Shown here: positions 26,192 through 33,138 of the stretch, one piece after another | How the letters are laid out: each line of letters begins with the position of its first letter | Position numbering within the stretch: position 1 is the stretch's first letter | Assembly: GCA_015657675.1 (NCBI GenBank) | Contig: JACDQI010000193.1 | Coordinates: 1 to 35,386, forward strand | Direction: 5' to 3' | DNA from: Devosia sp. | Lineage (GTDB): Bacteria; Pseudomonadota; Alphaproteobacteria; Rhizobiales; Devosiaceae | DNA length: 35,386 nucleotides | Translations under genes and position numbers: made by a program | The notes under the pieces: model-generated | Told to the model about the DNA's origin: nothing | Databases searched by the model: none | The model's input: the letters and a program-made list of their open reading frames with translations, nothing else

Positions 26192-27153
26192 CGTGCACCT
26201 GCCGTGCGCTGGATGATGGCCGGCACCGAGACGATCAGCACCGCGACCAGCAGGATCACCGTCGCGGCCGCGCCATAGCCGAGTTTGAACTGCGTCATCG
26301 ACTCCCGGTACATGAAATAGCCGACCGTTTCGGTCGAGCGCACCGGCCCGCCGCCGGTCAGAATATAGATGATGTCGAAGGCGCGCAGCATGCCCAGCAG
26401 GTTGATGAAGACCGCCACCCGCACCCCCGACATCGAGAGCGGCACCATGATGTTCCGCATAACCTGCCAGTGCGACGCGCCATCGAGATAGGCCGCCTCG
26501 AACAGCGATTTCGGGATCTGCTGCACCGCCGCAAAACAGAGCATCAGCGGCAAGCCGACCGCGCCCCACGTCGCGGTCGCCACCAGCGCCCAGATCGCCG
26601 TGCGCGGATCACCCAGCCAGGGCTGCGCGAAGCCGGGGCTGAAGAGCCCGATCACCGCGTTGAGCAGACCACCGGAATCCGGCCGCAGAATGCCGATCCA
26701 CATATAGCCGGCCACCGCTTCGGAAATGCCGAAGGCCGCAAAGATCATCACCCGGAACGGCAGCGTCTGGCGCGGCGCAAAGGCGCAGAGCATCGCCAGC
26801 GCCCAACCGAGGCCCACAGAGAAAAACGTCGTGCTGACGGTGAACACCAGCGTCGTCCACATGGTGTTGCGAAACGCCGGGTCGGTGAAGAGCTTGATGT
26901 AATTGCCGATGCCGACGAACTTCGGCTTGCCCAACCCCTTGATGTCGAAAAAGCTCAGGCGAATGGTGTCGATCAGCGGAAACACCACGGCGATACCGAA
27001 CAGGATCAGCACCGGCACCAGCAGCAACAATGCCGCCGGCGAGTCACGGAACCGCCCGCGAGAGCGGGCGAGCAGCTTGCGCTGCCCGTCCGCCTCACGG
27101 GAGGACCTCGTCGAGGCCCCATCCGTCGCGGGGGATGCGACGGAATTGGCCAT
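26188..27153 (-). CDS. Sugar ABC transporter permease, MalF type (third importer)
   Basis: Inner-membrane permease of 321 residues with a charged, Ser-rich N-terminal tail of about 38 residues before the first helix (AALLLLVPVLILFGIAVVFPLI). ATG 27153 overlaps the binding-protein stop. The EAA motif reads FEAAYLDGASHWQVMRNIMVP. Segments such as LGMLRAFDIIYILTGGGP are highly typical of UgpA/MalF-like permeases. No ATPase is coded in this operon, so the complex must share one from elsewhere. Confidence 0.94.
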   Translation of the reverse strand: MANSVASPATDGASTRSSREADGQRKLLARSRGRFRDSPAALLLLVPVLILFGIAVVFPLIDTIRLSFFDIKGLGKPKFVGIGNYIKLFTDPAFRNTMWTTLVFTVSTTFFSVGLGWALAMLCAFAPRQTLPFRVMIFAAFGISEAVAGYMWIGILRPDSGGLLNAVIGLFSPGFAQPWLGDPRTAIWALVATATWGAVGLPLMLCFAAVQQIPKSLFEAAYLDGASHWQVMRNIMVPLSMSGVRVAVFINLLGMLRAFDIIYILTGGGPVRSTETVGYFMYRESMTQFKLGYGAAATVILLVAVLIVSVPAIIQRTAGAR

Positions 27154-28430
27154 CAGTAGGATTCCGCCGCCTTGGCTTCGATGGCGGCAGTGACTTCATC
27201 GATCATCGCATCGGACGGATCCTGCAGGAACTTCTGCAGCTGCACGCGATACTCATCGACCAGATCGCCCGGCAGCAGGTCGCCGAGCACGAACTGCACC
27301 TTGGACGCTGCGACTGCGGCAGTCGCCACCTGCTGCACCGGTCCGAGCAGGCTCGGATCAGCGCTCTTGCTCGGCGACGCGTAGCCGTAGCTGGCCAGAA
27401 TATCCGCCGCATCCTTGGTCACCATGTAGGCGAGGAACGCATCGGCGGCTGCCGGGTTGGTGCCGTTCGAAGTGACCAGCACTTCCTTGGCGTCAACGCT
27501 CGAGGTGTCGTCGTGACCCAGGCCCATGGCGGGGAACTGGAAGATCGAGTAGTCGACGCCTTCCTTGAGCTTGTAGTCGTTGAGCGCACGGGAGTTCATC
27601 CACATGCCGATCATCAGGTAGTTCGAGGCGTCGGCAGTAAAGATCTGGTCGGCCGAATAGTCCCAGTCACCCGCAAACATCTGCTCGGGTGTTCCGCAGC
27701 AGCCCGCCTTGAGCAGCTCGGCATACTTCTTGAGCGTGGTCTTTACCACCTCGTCGGTCCACGGGATTTCATGGGCGGCGAGCTTGGCCGCAGCTTCCAC
27801 GCCACCGGTGCGCAGCAGCAGCGTCTCGAACCATTCGCCATGCGCCCAGTACTTGGCCGGCATGGCAATCGGCGCGGCGAACCCGGCACCCTTGAGCGTC
27901 TCGATCGAGGCGAGGAACTCGTCCCAGGTCTTGGGCGGCGTCACGCCGGCCTTTTCCAGATGCGCCGTCTTGTACCAGATGGCCGAGCGGTTCCCATACG
28001 TATAGGTCACGCCGTAGGTGGCGCCGTCCGTGCTGGAGAGATCGCGCCACGACTGGTCGAGCTGGCTGTCGAGCCCGGCACTGGCCCAGAGATCATCGAT
28101 CGGCCGCAGCAGGCCCGCATCGTTGAGCTCGGCCCGGAAGGCCGGCCACGTGTTGATGATGATATCGACCTTTTCGCCACCGAGAAGCGCGGTGCGCATC
28201 GGTCCGCGCATGTCACCCTGGCCGGTCACCACCAGTTCCTTGACGGTGACAGCGGGGTTCTTGGCGGTGAAATCCGCCTCGAGCTTTTTCCAGAGTTCGC
28301 CGTCGGAGCCGCCCTGCCACTGCAGGATCACCAGTTCACCGCTGAGGTCCTGAGCCCAGCTGGGCAGGCTCGTGCCCGCAAGCGCTGTTGCGGCCATTGC
28401 CGCAAGCAAAGTCCGTCTCAAAAGTCGCAT
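27153..28430 (-). CDS. Sugar ABC transporter substrate-binding protein (third importer)
   Basis: Periplasmic family-1 binding protein of 425 residues. ATG 28430 follows GGAGGA. The signal peptide MRLLRRTLLAAMAATALAG ends about LPSWAQ. The mature part starts DLSGELVILQWQGGSDGELW and shows GVTYTYGNRSAIWYKTAHLEKAG, KTWDEFLASIETL and AADAFLAYMVTKDAADIL, all usual for sugar binders. Vicinal cysteines in AGCCGTPEQM are unusual. Its operon mates are two permeases and a candidate fucosidase, so a fucosylated oligosaccharide is a reasonable ligand guess. Confidence 0.94.
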   Translation of the reverse strand: MRLLRRTLLAAMAATALAGTSLPSWAQDLSGELVILQWQGGSDGELWKKLEADFTAKNPAVTVKELVVTGQGDMRGPMRTALLGGEKVDIIINTWPAFRAELNDAGLLRPIDDLWASAGLDSQLDQSWRDLSSTDGATYGVTYTYGNRSAIWYKTAHLEKAGVTPPKTWDEFLASIETLKGAGFAAPIAMPAKYWAHGEWFETLLLRTGGVEAAAKLAAHEIPWTDEVVKTTLKKYAELLKAGCCGTPEQMFAGDWDYSADQIFTADASNYLMIGMWMNSRALNDYKLKEGVDYSIFQFPAMGLGHDDTSSVDAKEVLVTSNGTNPAAADAFLAYMVTKDAADILASYGYASPSKSADPSLLGPVQQVATAAVAASKVQFVLGDLLPGDLVDEYRVQLQKFLQDPSDAMIDEVTAAIEAKAAESY

Positions 28431-28470
28431 GTCGTCCTCCTCACCTGGATCGCGCCGTTCCGGCTGTCGA

Positions 28471-28494
28471 TCAACTAAGTTGAAACGTTATCAA
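28471..28494. promoter_or_regulatory. Candidate LacI-type operator before third importer operon
   Basis: TCAACTAAGTTGA (28471-28483) is a perfect odd palindrome. It overlaps TTGAAACGTTATCAA (28480-28494), which has an AACGTT core and TTGA/TCAA ends much like LacI-family sites. TATCAACTAGAC then repeats the TCAACTA word at 28491-28497. The cluster lies 40-65 nt upstream of the binding-protein start. The LacI regulator at 22189-23229 is the natural candidate. Symmetry is seen, binding is inferred. Confidence 0.5.
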
Positions 28495-28541
28495 CTAGAC
28501 CAATCTTTGCAATAGGGCTTTCGTCGCGACGCGTGAAAATG

Positions 28542-28574
28542 TGCAAGGCGATATCTTGCATGCGCTGCAAGGCG
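28542..28574. repeat. Short repeats in the intergenic region upstream of the ECF sigma gene
   Basis: TGCAAG (28542-28547) and CTTGCA (28555-28560) form an inverted repeat. TGCAAGGCG occurs at 28542-28550 and again at 28566-28574, with starts 24 nt apart. They sit in the 274-nt gap between the third importer and the ECF sigma gene, where nothing else but the operator cluster is apparent. They could be a regulator site for the sigma operon; no known motif is recognised. Confidence 0.3.
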
Positions 28575-28704
28575 TTGAGAAGACTGCGCGAATTGGCCTA
28601 GTTGCTACGTCGGACCTGTTCTTCAGGCCGATCAATCACGCACCGAAGGATTTCTCCGCCTGGGCCGTATAAGCTCTGACGGGCCGCAGCACTGAACGGG
28701 CAAG

Positions 28705-29271
28705 ATGACCGACGACGCCGATGACGAGGCGCTCATGCAACGCGTCGCGCGAGGCGACGAAACCGCCCTGCGGCGGCTGATGGACGCCCATATGGGCCGC
28801 GCCATCCGCCTCGGCGAACGCATCGCCGGCAGCGCCCTCGACGCCGACGAAATCGCCCAGGAAGCCTTCGTCCGTGTCTGGCGCCATGCCGCACGCTTCG
28901 ATGGCCGTCGGGCGCGCTTTACCACCTGGCTCTATCGCATCGTGGTCAACCTCGCTCTCGACCGCAAACGCCGCCGCCGGCATTTGCCCATCGAACACGC
29001 CGAACACATCCCCGATGGCGCCCTGTCCGCCGACGATGTCCTGCTGGCCCGCGAGCGCCAGCGCCTCGCCGAGGCTGCGCTCGCCAGCCTGCCAGAGCGG
29101 CAGCGCGCCGCAATCGCTTTAGTCTATCTCGAAGGTCTGAGCGGCCGCGAAGGCGCCGCGATCCTAGAGGTGTCCGAAAAGAGTTTCGAGTCGCTGCTCT
29201 CGCGGGGCCGCGCCGCATGCCGACAGTTCACTGCCGCTGCCCTGGCAGCAGGAGGAGGTTCGAATGGATAA
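28705..29271 (+). CDS. ECF-type RNA polymerase sigma factor
   Basis: Extracytoplasmic-function sigma factor of 188 residues. Region 2 holds DADEIAQEAFVRVWRHAARF followed by TTWLYRIVVNLALDRKRRR, the -10 recognition and melting segments. Region 4 holds LPERQRAAIALVYLEGLSGREGA with the recognition helix AILEVSEKSFESLLSRGR for the -35. ATG 28705 (MTDDADDEALMQRV) has only a weak upstream purine site. Its stop overlaps the anti-sigma-like gene, and the third gene is a CnrX/CpxP-like sensor, so it probably responds to envelope metal stress and drives this block. It may also control the P-type ATPase downstream (inference). Confidence 0.94.
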   Translation: MTDDADDEALMQRVARGDETALRRLMDAHMGRAIRLGERIAGSALDADEIAQEAFVRVWRHAARFDGRRARFTTWLYRIVVNLALDRKRRRRHLPIEHAEHIPDGALSADDVLLARERQRLAEAALASLPERQRAAIALVYLEGLSGREGAAILEVSEKSFESLLSRGRAACRQFTAAALAAGGGSNG

Positions 29272-29695
29272 CCGCAAGTTCCAGCAGCTCGCCAATGCCT
29301 ACGGCGCCGACCTGGCCCGCTGGCCGGCCGAGCTCCGCTCAGAGGCTGAGGCCGTTGCCGCAACCCCTTGGGCGCAAGCCATCCTCGCCGACGCAGCCAG
29401 CATCGACGACCTCTTCGCCCCCCTGCAGACCCCGGTGGCCCCGAGCCGGATCGGCCGCAACATCGGCGCCGTCACCGCCGCGATCCAAAAGCCTGCCGGC
29501 GCGCCAACCTGGTGGCGCCGCTTTGCCCTTTCGGGCACGGGCCTGGTAACGGCCGGCATCATGGGCGTCGCGCTCGCCCTCTCCAACACCGCCCCGCCCA
29601 GTGCGCCGGACCAGGGCGCCGGCGACCTGCTGGCCCTCGCTTTGTCCTACAGCGACTCCCCGCTCCTATCGACCGGAGACCGATATGAACCGTAA
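29264..29695 (+). CDS. Anti-sigma-factor-like single-pass membrane protein
   Basis: Protein of 143 residues starting at ATG 29264, six bases after GGAGGAGG and overlapping the sigma stop by 8 nt. The N-terminal 80 residues (MDNRKFQQLANAYGADLARWPAEL) are cytoplasmic and helical, a size suited to bind a sigma factor. One membrane helix follows WWRRF (about residues 88-106, GTGLVTAGIMGVALAL), then a short outer tail. It lacks the HxxxCxxC zinc motif of ZAS anti-sigmas. Position and topology support the anti-sigma role, similar in layout to CnrY; no closer identity is claimed. Confidence 0.75.
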   Translation: MDNRKFQQLANAYGADLARWPAELRSEAEAVAATPWAQAILADAASIDDLFAPLQTPVAPSRIGRNIGAVTAAIQKPAGAPTWWRRFALSGTGLVTAGIMGVALALSNTAPPSAPDQGAGDLLALALSYSDSPLLSTGDRYEP

Positions 29696-30122
29696 CCGCC
29701 TCCTCACCGTCGGCATCTTCGTGTCGCTGCTGCTCAACGTCTTCCTCGTCGCCTACGTGGGCACCATGCTCGCCCGCCCGCCAGAACCGATCCCGGTCCT
29801 GGCTGCGACGCCCGTCGAGATCGGCAATAGCATCGCCGATTCCCTTTCGGGCGAGGCCGGCACCCGCCTGCGTAGCAAGCTGGGCGATGTCGGCCCGCAG
29901 CTGCTACGCAACTTCCGCGAGTACCGGCGCGCCCTGGCGGCGGCATCCGAATTGCTCAAGGCCGAGACCGTGGACACACAGGCCCTCCGACAGGCCGTCC
30001 GTCAGGCCCGCGATGCCCGAGCCGAGATCGGCAGCATGCTGACCGATAGCTTTGTCGAAACGGCAGCCACGCTCTCCCCCGAAGAGCGTCGCAAATTAAT
30101 CCGCCGCTTCCGTCTGCAGTAG
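29685..30122 (+). CDS. Periplasmic heavy-metal sensor-like protein (CnrX/CpxP-type)
   Basis: Membrane-anchored periplasmic protein of 145 residues. ATG 29685 (MNRNRLLTVGIFV) follows CCGGAG and overlaps the anti-sigma gene by 11 nt. A single N-terminal helix (LLTVGIFVSLLLNVFLVAYVGTML) leads into an all-helical outer domain with FREYRRALAAASELLKAE and ALRQAVRQARDARAEIGSML, ending TLSPEERRKLIRRFR. That pattern fits the heavy-metal resistance (HMR) domain of the CnrX/NccX and Spy/CpxP superfamily. There are few His or Met residues, so the metal site is not obvious. It likely feeds periplasmic stress to the anti-sigma factor. Confidence 0.82.
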   Translation: MNRNRLLTVGIFVSLLLNVFLVAYVGTMLARPPEPIPVLAATPVEIGNSIADSLSGEAGTRLRSKLGDVGPQLLRNFREYRRALAAASELLKAETVDTQALRQAVRQARDARAEIGSMLTDSFVETAATLSPEERRKLIRRFRLQ

Positions 30123-30187
30123 CGAAGGAAAGGTCAGGACCGGCCGTATCAAGGAGGTTTTGAAACACCCATTTGTAAGGAAGCCTC

Positions 30188-30490
30188 TTGTCTCCGCATT
30201 CAGAACGTCCCGTGACCCGCCTGGTCCTTTCCGCCTCAGTCGGCCTGGCCCTCGTCCTTGCCGCATTCACCATCGTCCTCAGCGCCGGTCAGGTGACCGC
30301 GCAAGAGTCTACGCCCAAGCCGACACACGAGCAGCGAGAGGCCTGCAAGGCTGACTTCCTGCGCCTCTGTCCGGGCGTGAAACCCGGCGCGGGCAGGCCA
30401 ATGCAATGCCTGCAAAGTCATGTCGCAGAACTGTCTCCGCCCTGCGGCGAGCTGGTCAATGCCGCTATCGCCAGCCAGGCGGCGAGCTGA
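30188..30490 (+). CDS. Secreted cysteine-rich repeat protein
   Basis: Small exported protein of about 100 residues. TTG 30188 with AAGGA upstream is chosen; GTG 30212 (VTRLVLSASVG) is a shorter option without a site. The signal sequence LVLSASVGLALVLAAFTIVLSAG ends about VTAQ. The mature part has the Cys-rich repeat pattern C-x5-LRLCPGV-x-GAGRPMQCLQSHVAELSPPC (four Cys), as in bacterial proteins with the GLG1-type Cys-rich domain. Four cysteines would form two disulfides or bind metal. It is coded 65 nt after the metal sensor and before a P-type ATPase, so it is likely part of the metal-stress regulon. Confidence 0.82.
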   Translation: MSPHSERPVTRLVLSASVGLALVLAAFTIVLSAGQVTAQESTPKPTHEQREACKADFLRLCPGVKPGAGRPMQCLQSHVAELSPPCGELVNAAIASQAAS

Positions 30491-30505
30491 CCTCCTCTCG
30501 CACGC

Positions 30506-30526
30506 TGACCATGTTGCGTAAGGTCA
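30506..30526. promoter_or_regulatory. Inverted repeat before atypical P-type ATPase
   Basis: TGACC (30506-30510) and GGTCA (30522-30526) are inverted across 11 nt in the 106-nt gap before the ATPase start. The spacing is like that of a dimeric regulator site, but the arms are short and no promoter elements are clear. A weak candidate only. Confidence 0.25.
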
Positions 30527-30596
30527 AAGACTCCGGGCGGTGCAAGGCATAGGTTGCGGTGCGGCGATATCGGTCGCCGAAAAACCGCGAGCTCCA

Positions 30597-32441
30597 ATGT
30601 CCAGCACGACCGCCACTGCTGCCCCGTCCGCCCACCCATCAGCCTTGGGCGGTTGGTTGGCCGCCAACTTCAGTGTGCTTCTAGCTGCTGTTGCCGTCCT
30701 CGGTCTCGCCACGGGCACTCTGCTCTGGTTCGGAGGCATGCCCGAGCTGGCGCCCTTCGCCTGGGCAGCCGGCACAGCACCCGTGCTATTGGCGCTGCTC
30801 GTCCAGATCGTCGTGTCGCTCCGCCGCGGCGATGTCGGCCTCGACGTCGTCGCCGCCCTCTCGATGTCGGCAGCACTCGCCTTTGGCGAACCGCTGGCCG
30901 GCAATGTCGTGGCGCTGATGTATTCAGGCGGGCAACTGCTCGAAACCTTCGCCGCCGGTCGCGCCCGTCGCGAAATGACGGCCCTCCTGGGTCGCGTCGC
31001 CAAGACCGCCATGGTCTATACGGACAAAGGCCTCGCCGAGCGCCCCATCGCCGACATCGTCCCCGGCGACCGCCTGCTGATCCGCCGCGGTGAAGTCCTG
31101 CCGGTCGATGGCACCACCGCCAACCCCGCAGCCGAACTCGATCTTTCTGCCCTCACCGGCGAGTCGGTCCCGGTCACCGTCGCCAAGGGCGGCGATGCGC
31201 TTTCCGGCAGCACCTCGGTCGGCGCCTCCTTCGATCTCGTCGCCGTCCGCCCCGCCGCCGAAAGCACCTATGCGGGCATCGTCCGGCTGGTCGAGGCCGC
31301 GCAATCGAGCAAGGCCCCGATGGTGCGCCTCGCCGACCGCTACGCCATGGGCTTTCTCGTCCTCACCGTTGCGCTCTCGGCCGCCGCCTGGATTTTGAGT
31401 GGCGACCCGCTGCGGGCCCTAGCCGTGCTCGTGGTCGCCACACCCTGCCCGCTGATCCTTGCGGTGCCGGTCGCCATCATTTCCGGCATGTCGCGCACGG
31501 CCCGGGTCGGCGTCTTGGTCAAGGGCGGCGGCGTGCTGGAAACTCTGGCCCGCGTCAAAACCGCCATCCTCGACAAGACCGGCACCCTCACCCACGGCCA
31601 GGCCACCGTCACCCGTATCATCGCCGCCCCGGGTCAGACGGAGGACGAAATCCTTCGCCTCGCTGCCAGCCTCGACCAGGCCTCCGGCCACGTCGTCGCC
31701 ATCGCCCTGATCGAGGCGGCCGCGGCGCGGGGCCTCGCCCTCTCGCTACCGCTCGACACCCGCGAAACACCCGGCGAAGGCATCGAGGGCAGCATCGATG
31801 GCCGCAAACTCATTGTCGGTGGCCGCGACTTCGTCGCTGGCAAAACCTCTGCGACCTCAGGCCTTGTTGCTGAAGCCACGCCCGGCGCCATGACGGTCTC
31901 GCTGGGCATCGACGGCACCCTCGCCGGCATCATCGTGCTGCAGGATCACCTGCGCGCCGACGCCGAAACCGTGCTCAAGGATCTGCGCGCCGCCGGCGTC
32001 TCGCGCATCGTCCTCGCCTCCGGCGACCGCACCGATATCGTCGAGGCCATCGGCCAACGCCTCGGGCTCGATCGCATCGCTGGAGAACTCTCTCCCGAGG
32101 GCAAGGTCGCAGTCATCCGCGACGAGGCCCGGAGCGGCACGGTGATGATGGTTGGCGATGGCGTCAACGACGCCCCTGCCCTCGCCGCCGCCGATGTCGG
32201 CGTTGCCATGGGCGCGCGCGGCACTGCCGCGTCATCCGAGGCCGCCGGCGTCGTTCTGCTGGTCGATCAACTGGCCCCGCTCGCCCAGGCCATCGTCATC
32301 GCCCGCCGCACCCGCACCATCGCGCTGCAAAGCGTCGTGGTCGGCCTCGGCCTCTCCTTCGCCGCCATGCTCGCCGCCGCCTTCGGCTACCTGCCCCCGG
32401 TGCAGGCGCCCTGCTCCAGGAACTCATCGACGTCGCCGTGA
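30597..32441 (+). CDS. Atypical heavy-metal P-type ATPase (CPL motif), C-terminus frameshifted
   Basis: P1B-like transporting ATPase, about 615 residues as read, 624 if corrected. It has no N-terminal HMA domain; membrane helices begin at about residue 17. Phosphorylation site Asp326 in DKTGTLT, TGES in the actuator and GDGVNDAP in the P-domain are intact. The transmembrane metal motif is Cys284-Pro-Leu rather than CPC or SPC, and the SEHP block reads S-G-His365-Val instead of HP. I recall the same pairing of CPL with S-x-HV in a poorly characterised heavy-metal ATPase group, so it is a subfamily trait rather than decay. At about 32403 a missing base puts the end out of frame; GALLQELIDVAVILNALRALR follows in the next frame to a stop at 32468-32470. 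ATG 30597 is chosen; GTG 30540 is an alternative. Confidence 0.88.
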   Translation: MSSTTATAAPSAHPSALGGWLAANFSVLLAAVAVLGLATGTLLWFGGMPELAPFAWAAGTAPVLLALLVQIVVSLRRGDVGLDVVAALSMSAALAFGEPLAGNVVALMYSGGQLLETFAAGRARREMTALLGRVAKTAMVYTDKGLAERPIADIVPGDRLLIRRGEVLPVDGTTANPAAELDLSALTGESVPVTVAKGGDALSGSTSVGASFDLVAVRPAAESTYAGIVRLVEAAQSSKAPMVRLADRYAMGFLVLTVALSAAAWILSGDPLRALAVLVVATPCPLILAVPVAIISGMSRTARVGVLVKGGGVLETLARVKTAILDKTGTLTHGQATVTRIIAAPGQTEDEILRLAASLDQASGHVVAIALIEAAAARGLALSLPLDTRETPGEGIEGSIDGRKLIVGGRDFVAGKTSATSGLVAEATPGAMTVSLGIDGTLAGIIVLQDHLRADAETVLKDLRAAGVSRIVLASGDRTDIVEAIGQRLGLDRIAGELSPEGKVAVIRDEARSGTVMMVGDGVNDAPALAAADVGVAMGARGTAASSEAAGVVLLVDQLAPLAQAIVIARRTRTIALQSVVVGLGLSFAAMLAAAFGYLPPVQAPCSRNSSTSP

Positions 32442-32479
32442 TCCTCAACGCCCTACGGGCGCTGCGGTAGCATTGGCCC

Positions 32480-32643
32480 TCAAAGCCTCAGTCAGGTCTC
32501 CCTCCCCCTTTGCGGGCTTCGAGCCGGCCGCAGGCGAAGTCGCTCCAGTGGAGCGATTTCGGGCGAGACGCCACGAGGCCTCTGGCCGAATAGCCGAGGG
32601 GGGACCCGCGCAGCGGGTGGGTGGGGGTGAGGAGCCAACTTCC
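32480..32643. repeat. Intergenic repeat-like segment with hairpin
   Basis: This 164-nt gap between convergent genes holds CTCCCTCCCCCTTTGCGGG early and GGGTGGGTGGGGGTGAGG late, the arms of a purine/pyrimidine-strand type element often scattered in rhizobial-type genomes. Inside, TCGCTCC (32540-32546) and GGAGCGA (32550-32556) form a perfect 7-bp stem with a 3-nt loop, followed by TTTC. It may terminate transcription from both sides. Dispersal in this genome cannot be checked from one copy. Confidence 0.4.
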
Positions 32644-32644
32644 C

Positions 32645-33067
32645 TCAATGCTTATGCTCACCACTGCACTGACTGTGATCCGCCAGCGCCTCGATGATCC
32701 GGCAATCGCAGATGCGCCCATGCCCGCACTCTTCGATCATGCGCGTAAGCTCGCCCTTGAGCGCAGTGAGACTCGCGATCCGCCGCTCGATCTCCTTGAG
32801 GTGGTTCCGCGCAATCGAGTCGGCGCTGTGGCATGAGGCCTGCGGCTCGGCGCTCATTGCCAGCAGCTCACGGATATCGTCGACCTCGAACCCCAGTTCC
32901 CGCGCATGCCGGATGAAGCTGAGCCGCTCGACATCTTCCTGGCCATAGCGCCGCTGGTTGCCCTCGGTCCGCGGCGGCGCGGTCACCAGTCCGATCTGCT
33001 CATAGAACCGGATAGTCGGCACCTTTACCCCGGTCTTGCGGGCCAGTTCACCAATCGGCAGCGTCAT
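32645..33067 (-). CDS. MerR family metal-responsive regulator (CadR/PbrR/ZntR-like)
   Basis: Regulator of 140 residues, starting MTLPIGELARKTGVKVPTIRFYE, the MerR winged helix with RRYGQEDVERLSFI. The dimerisation helix follows. Metal-site candidates are Cys79 (ASCHS), Cys114 (ECGHG), Cys120 and Cys122 (ICDC), plus the His/Cys tail HSQCSGEHKH. Cys79 with the 114-122 loop matches the divalent-metal group (Zn, Cd, Pb) rather than CueR, which lacks Cys79. It is divergent from the ZntA-type ATPase and the shared 71-nt gap carries a MerR-type promoter, so it activates the pump when Zn, Cd or Pb is in excess. Which metal is inferred, not shown. Confidence 0.95.
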   Translation of the reverse strand: MTLPIGELARKTGVKVPTIRFYEQIGLVTAPPRTEGNQRRYGQEDVERLSFIRHARELGFEVDDIRELLAMSAEPQASCHSADSIARNHLKEIERRIASLTALKGELTRMIEECGHGRICDCRIIEALADHSQCSGEHKH

Positions 33068-33077
33068 GAAAAACCTC

Positions 33078-33108
33078 TTGAGCCTCTAGTGGCTAGAGGT
33101 TGTAGCGT
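33078..33108 (+). promoter_or_regulatory. MerR-type promoter and operator of the ZntA-like gene
   Basis: The -35 element TTGAGC (33078-33083) abuts the perfect dyad CCTCTAGTGGCTAGAGG (33083-33099). A weak -10 TAGCGT lies at 33103-33108, giving a 19-bp spacer, the overlong spacing that MerR proteins correct by twisting DNA. Layout and words closely resemble promoters of zntA, cadA and pbrA. It reads toward the ATPase at 33139. Confidence 0.88.
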
Positions 33109-33138
33109 TCTCTCGACTTTACAAGCAGAGGCTGCGCC

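Noticed and set aside
30160-30354. 64-codon frame after AAGGAGG at 30151, possible leader peptide
   Set aside because: The only start is a TTG two bases from the site, and the frame is Arg/Pro-rich shadow text of the Cys-rich protein gene.
32480-32643. CRISPR-like or tRNA-like structure in the gap before merR
   Set aside because: No regular repeat-spacer pattern or cloverleaf; only one short hairpin and G-rich/C-rich arms.
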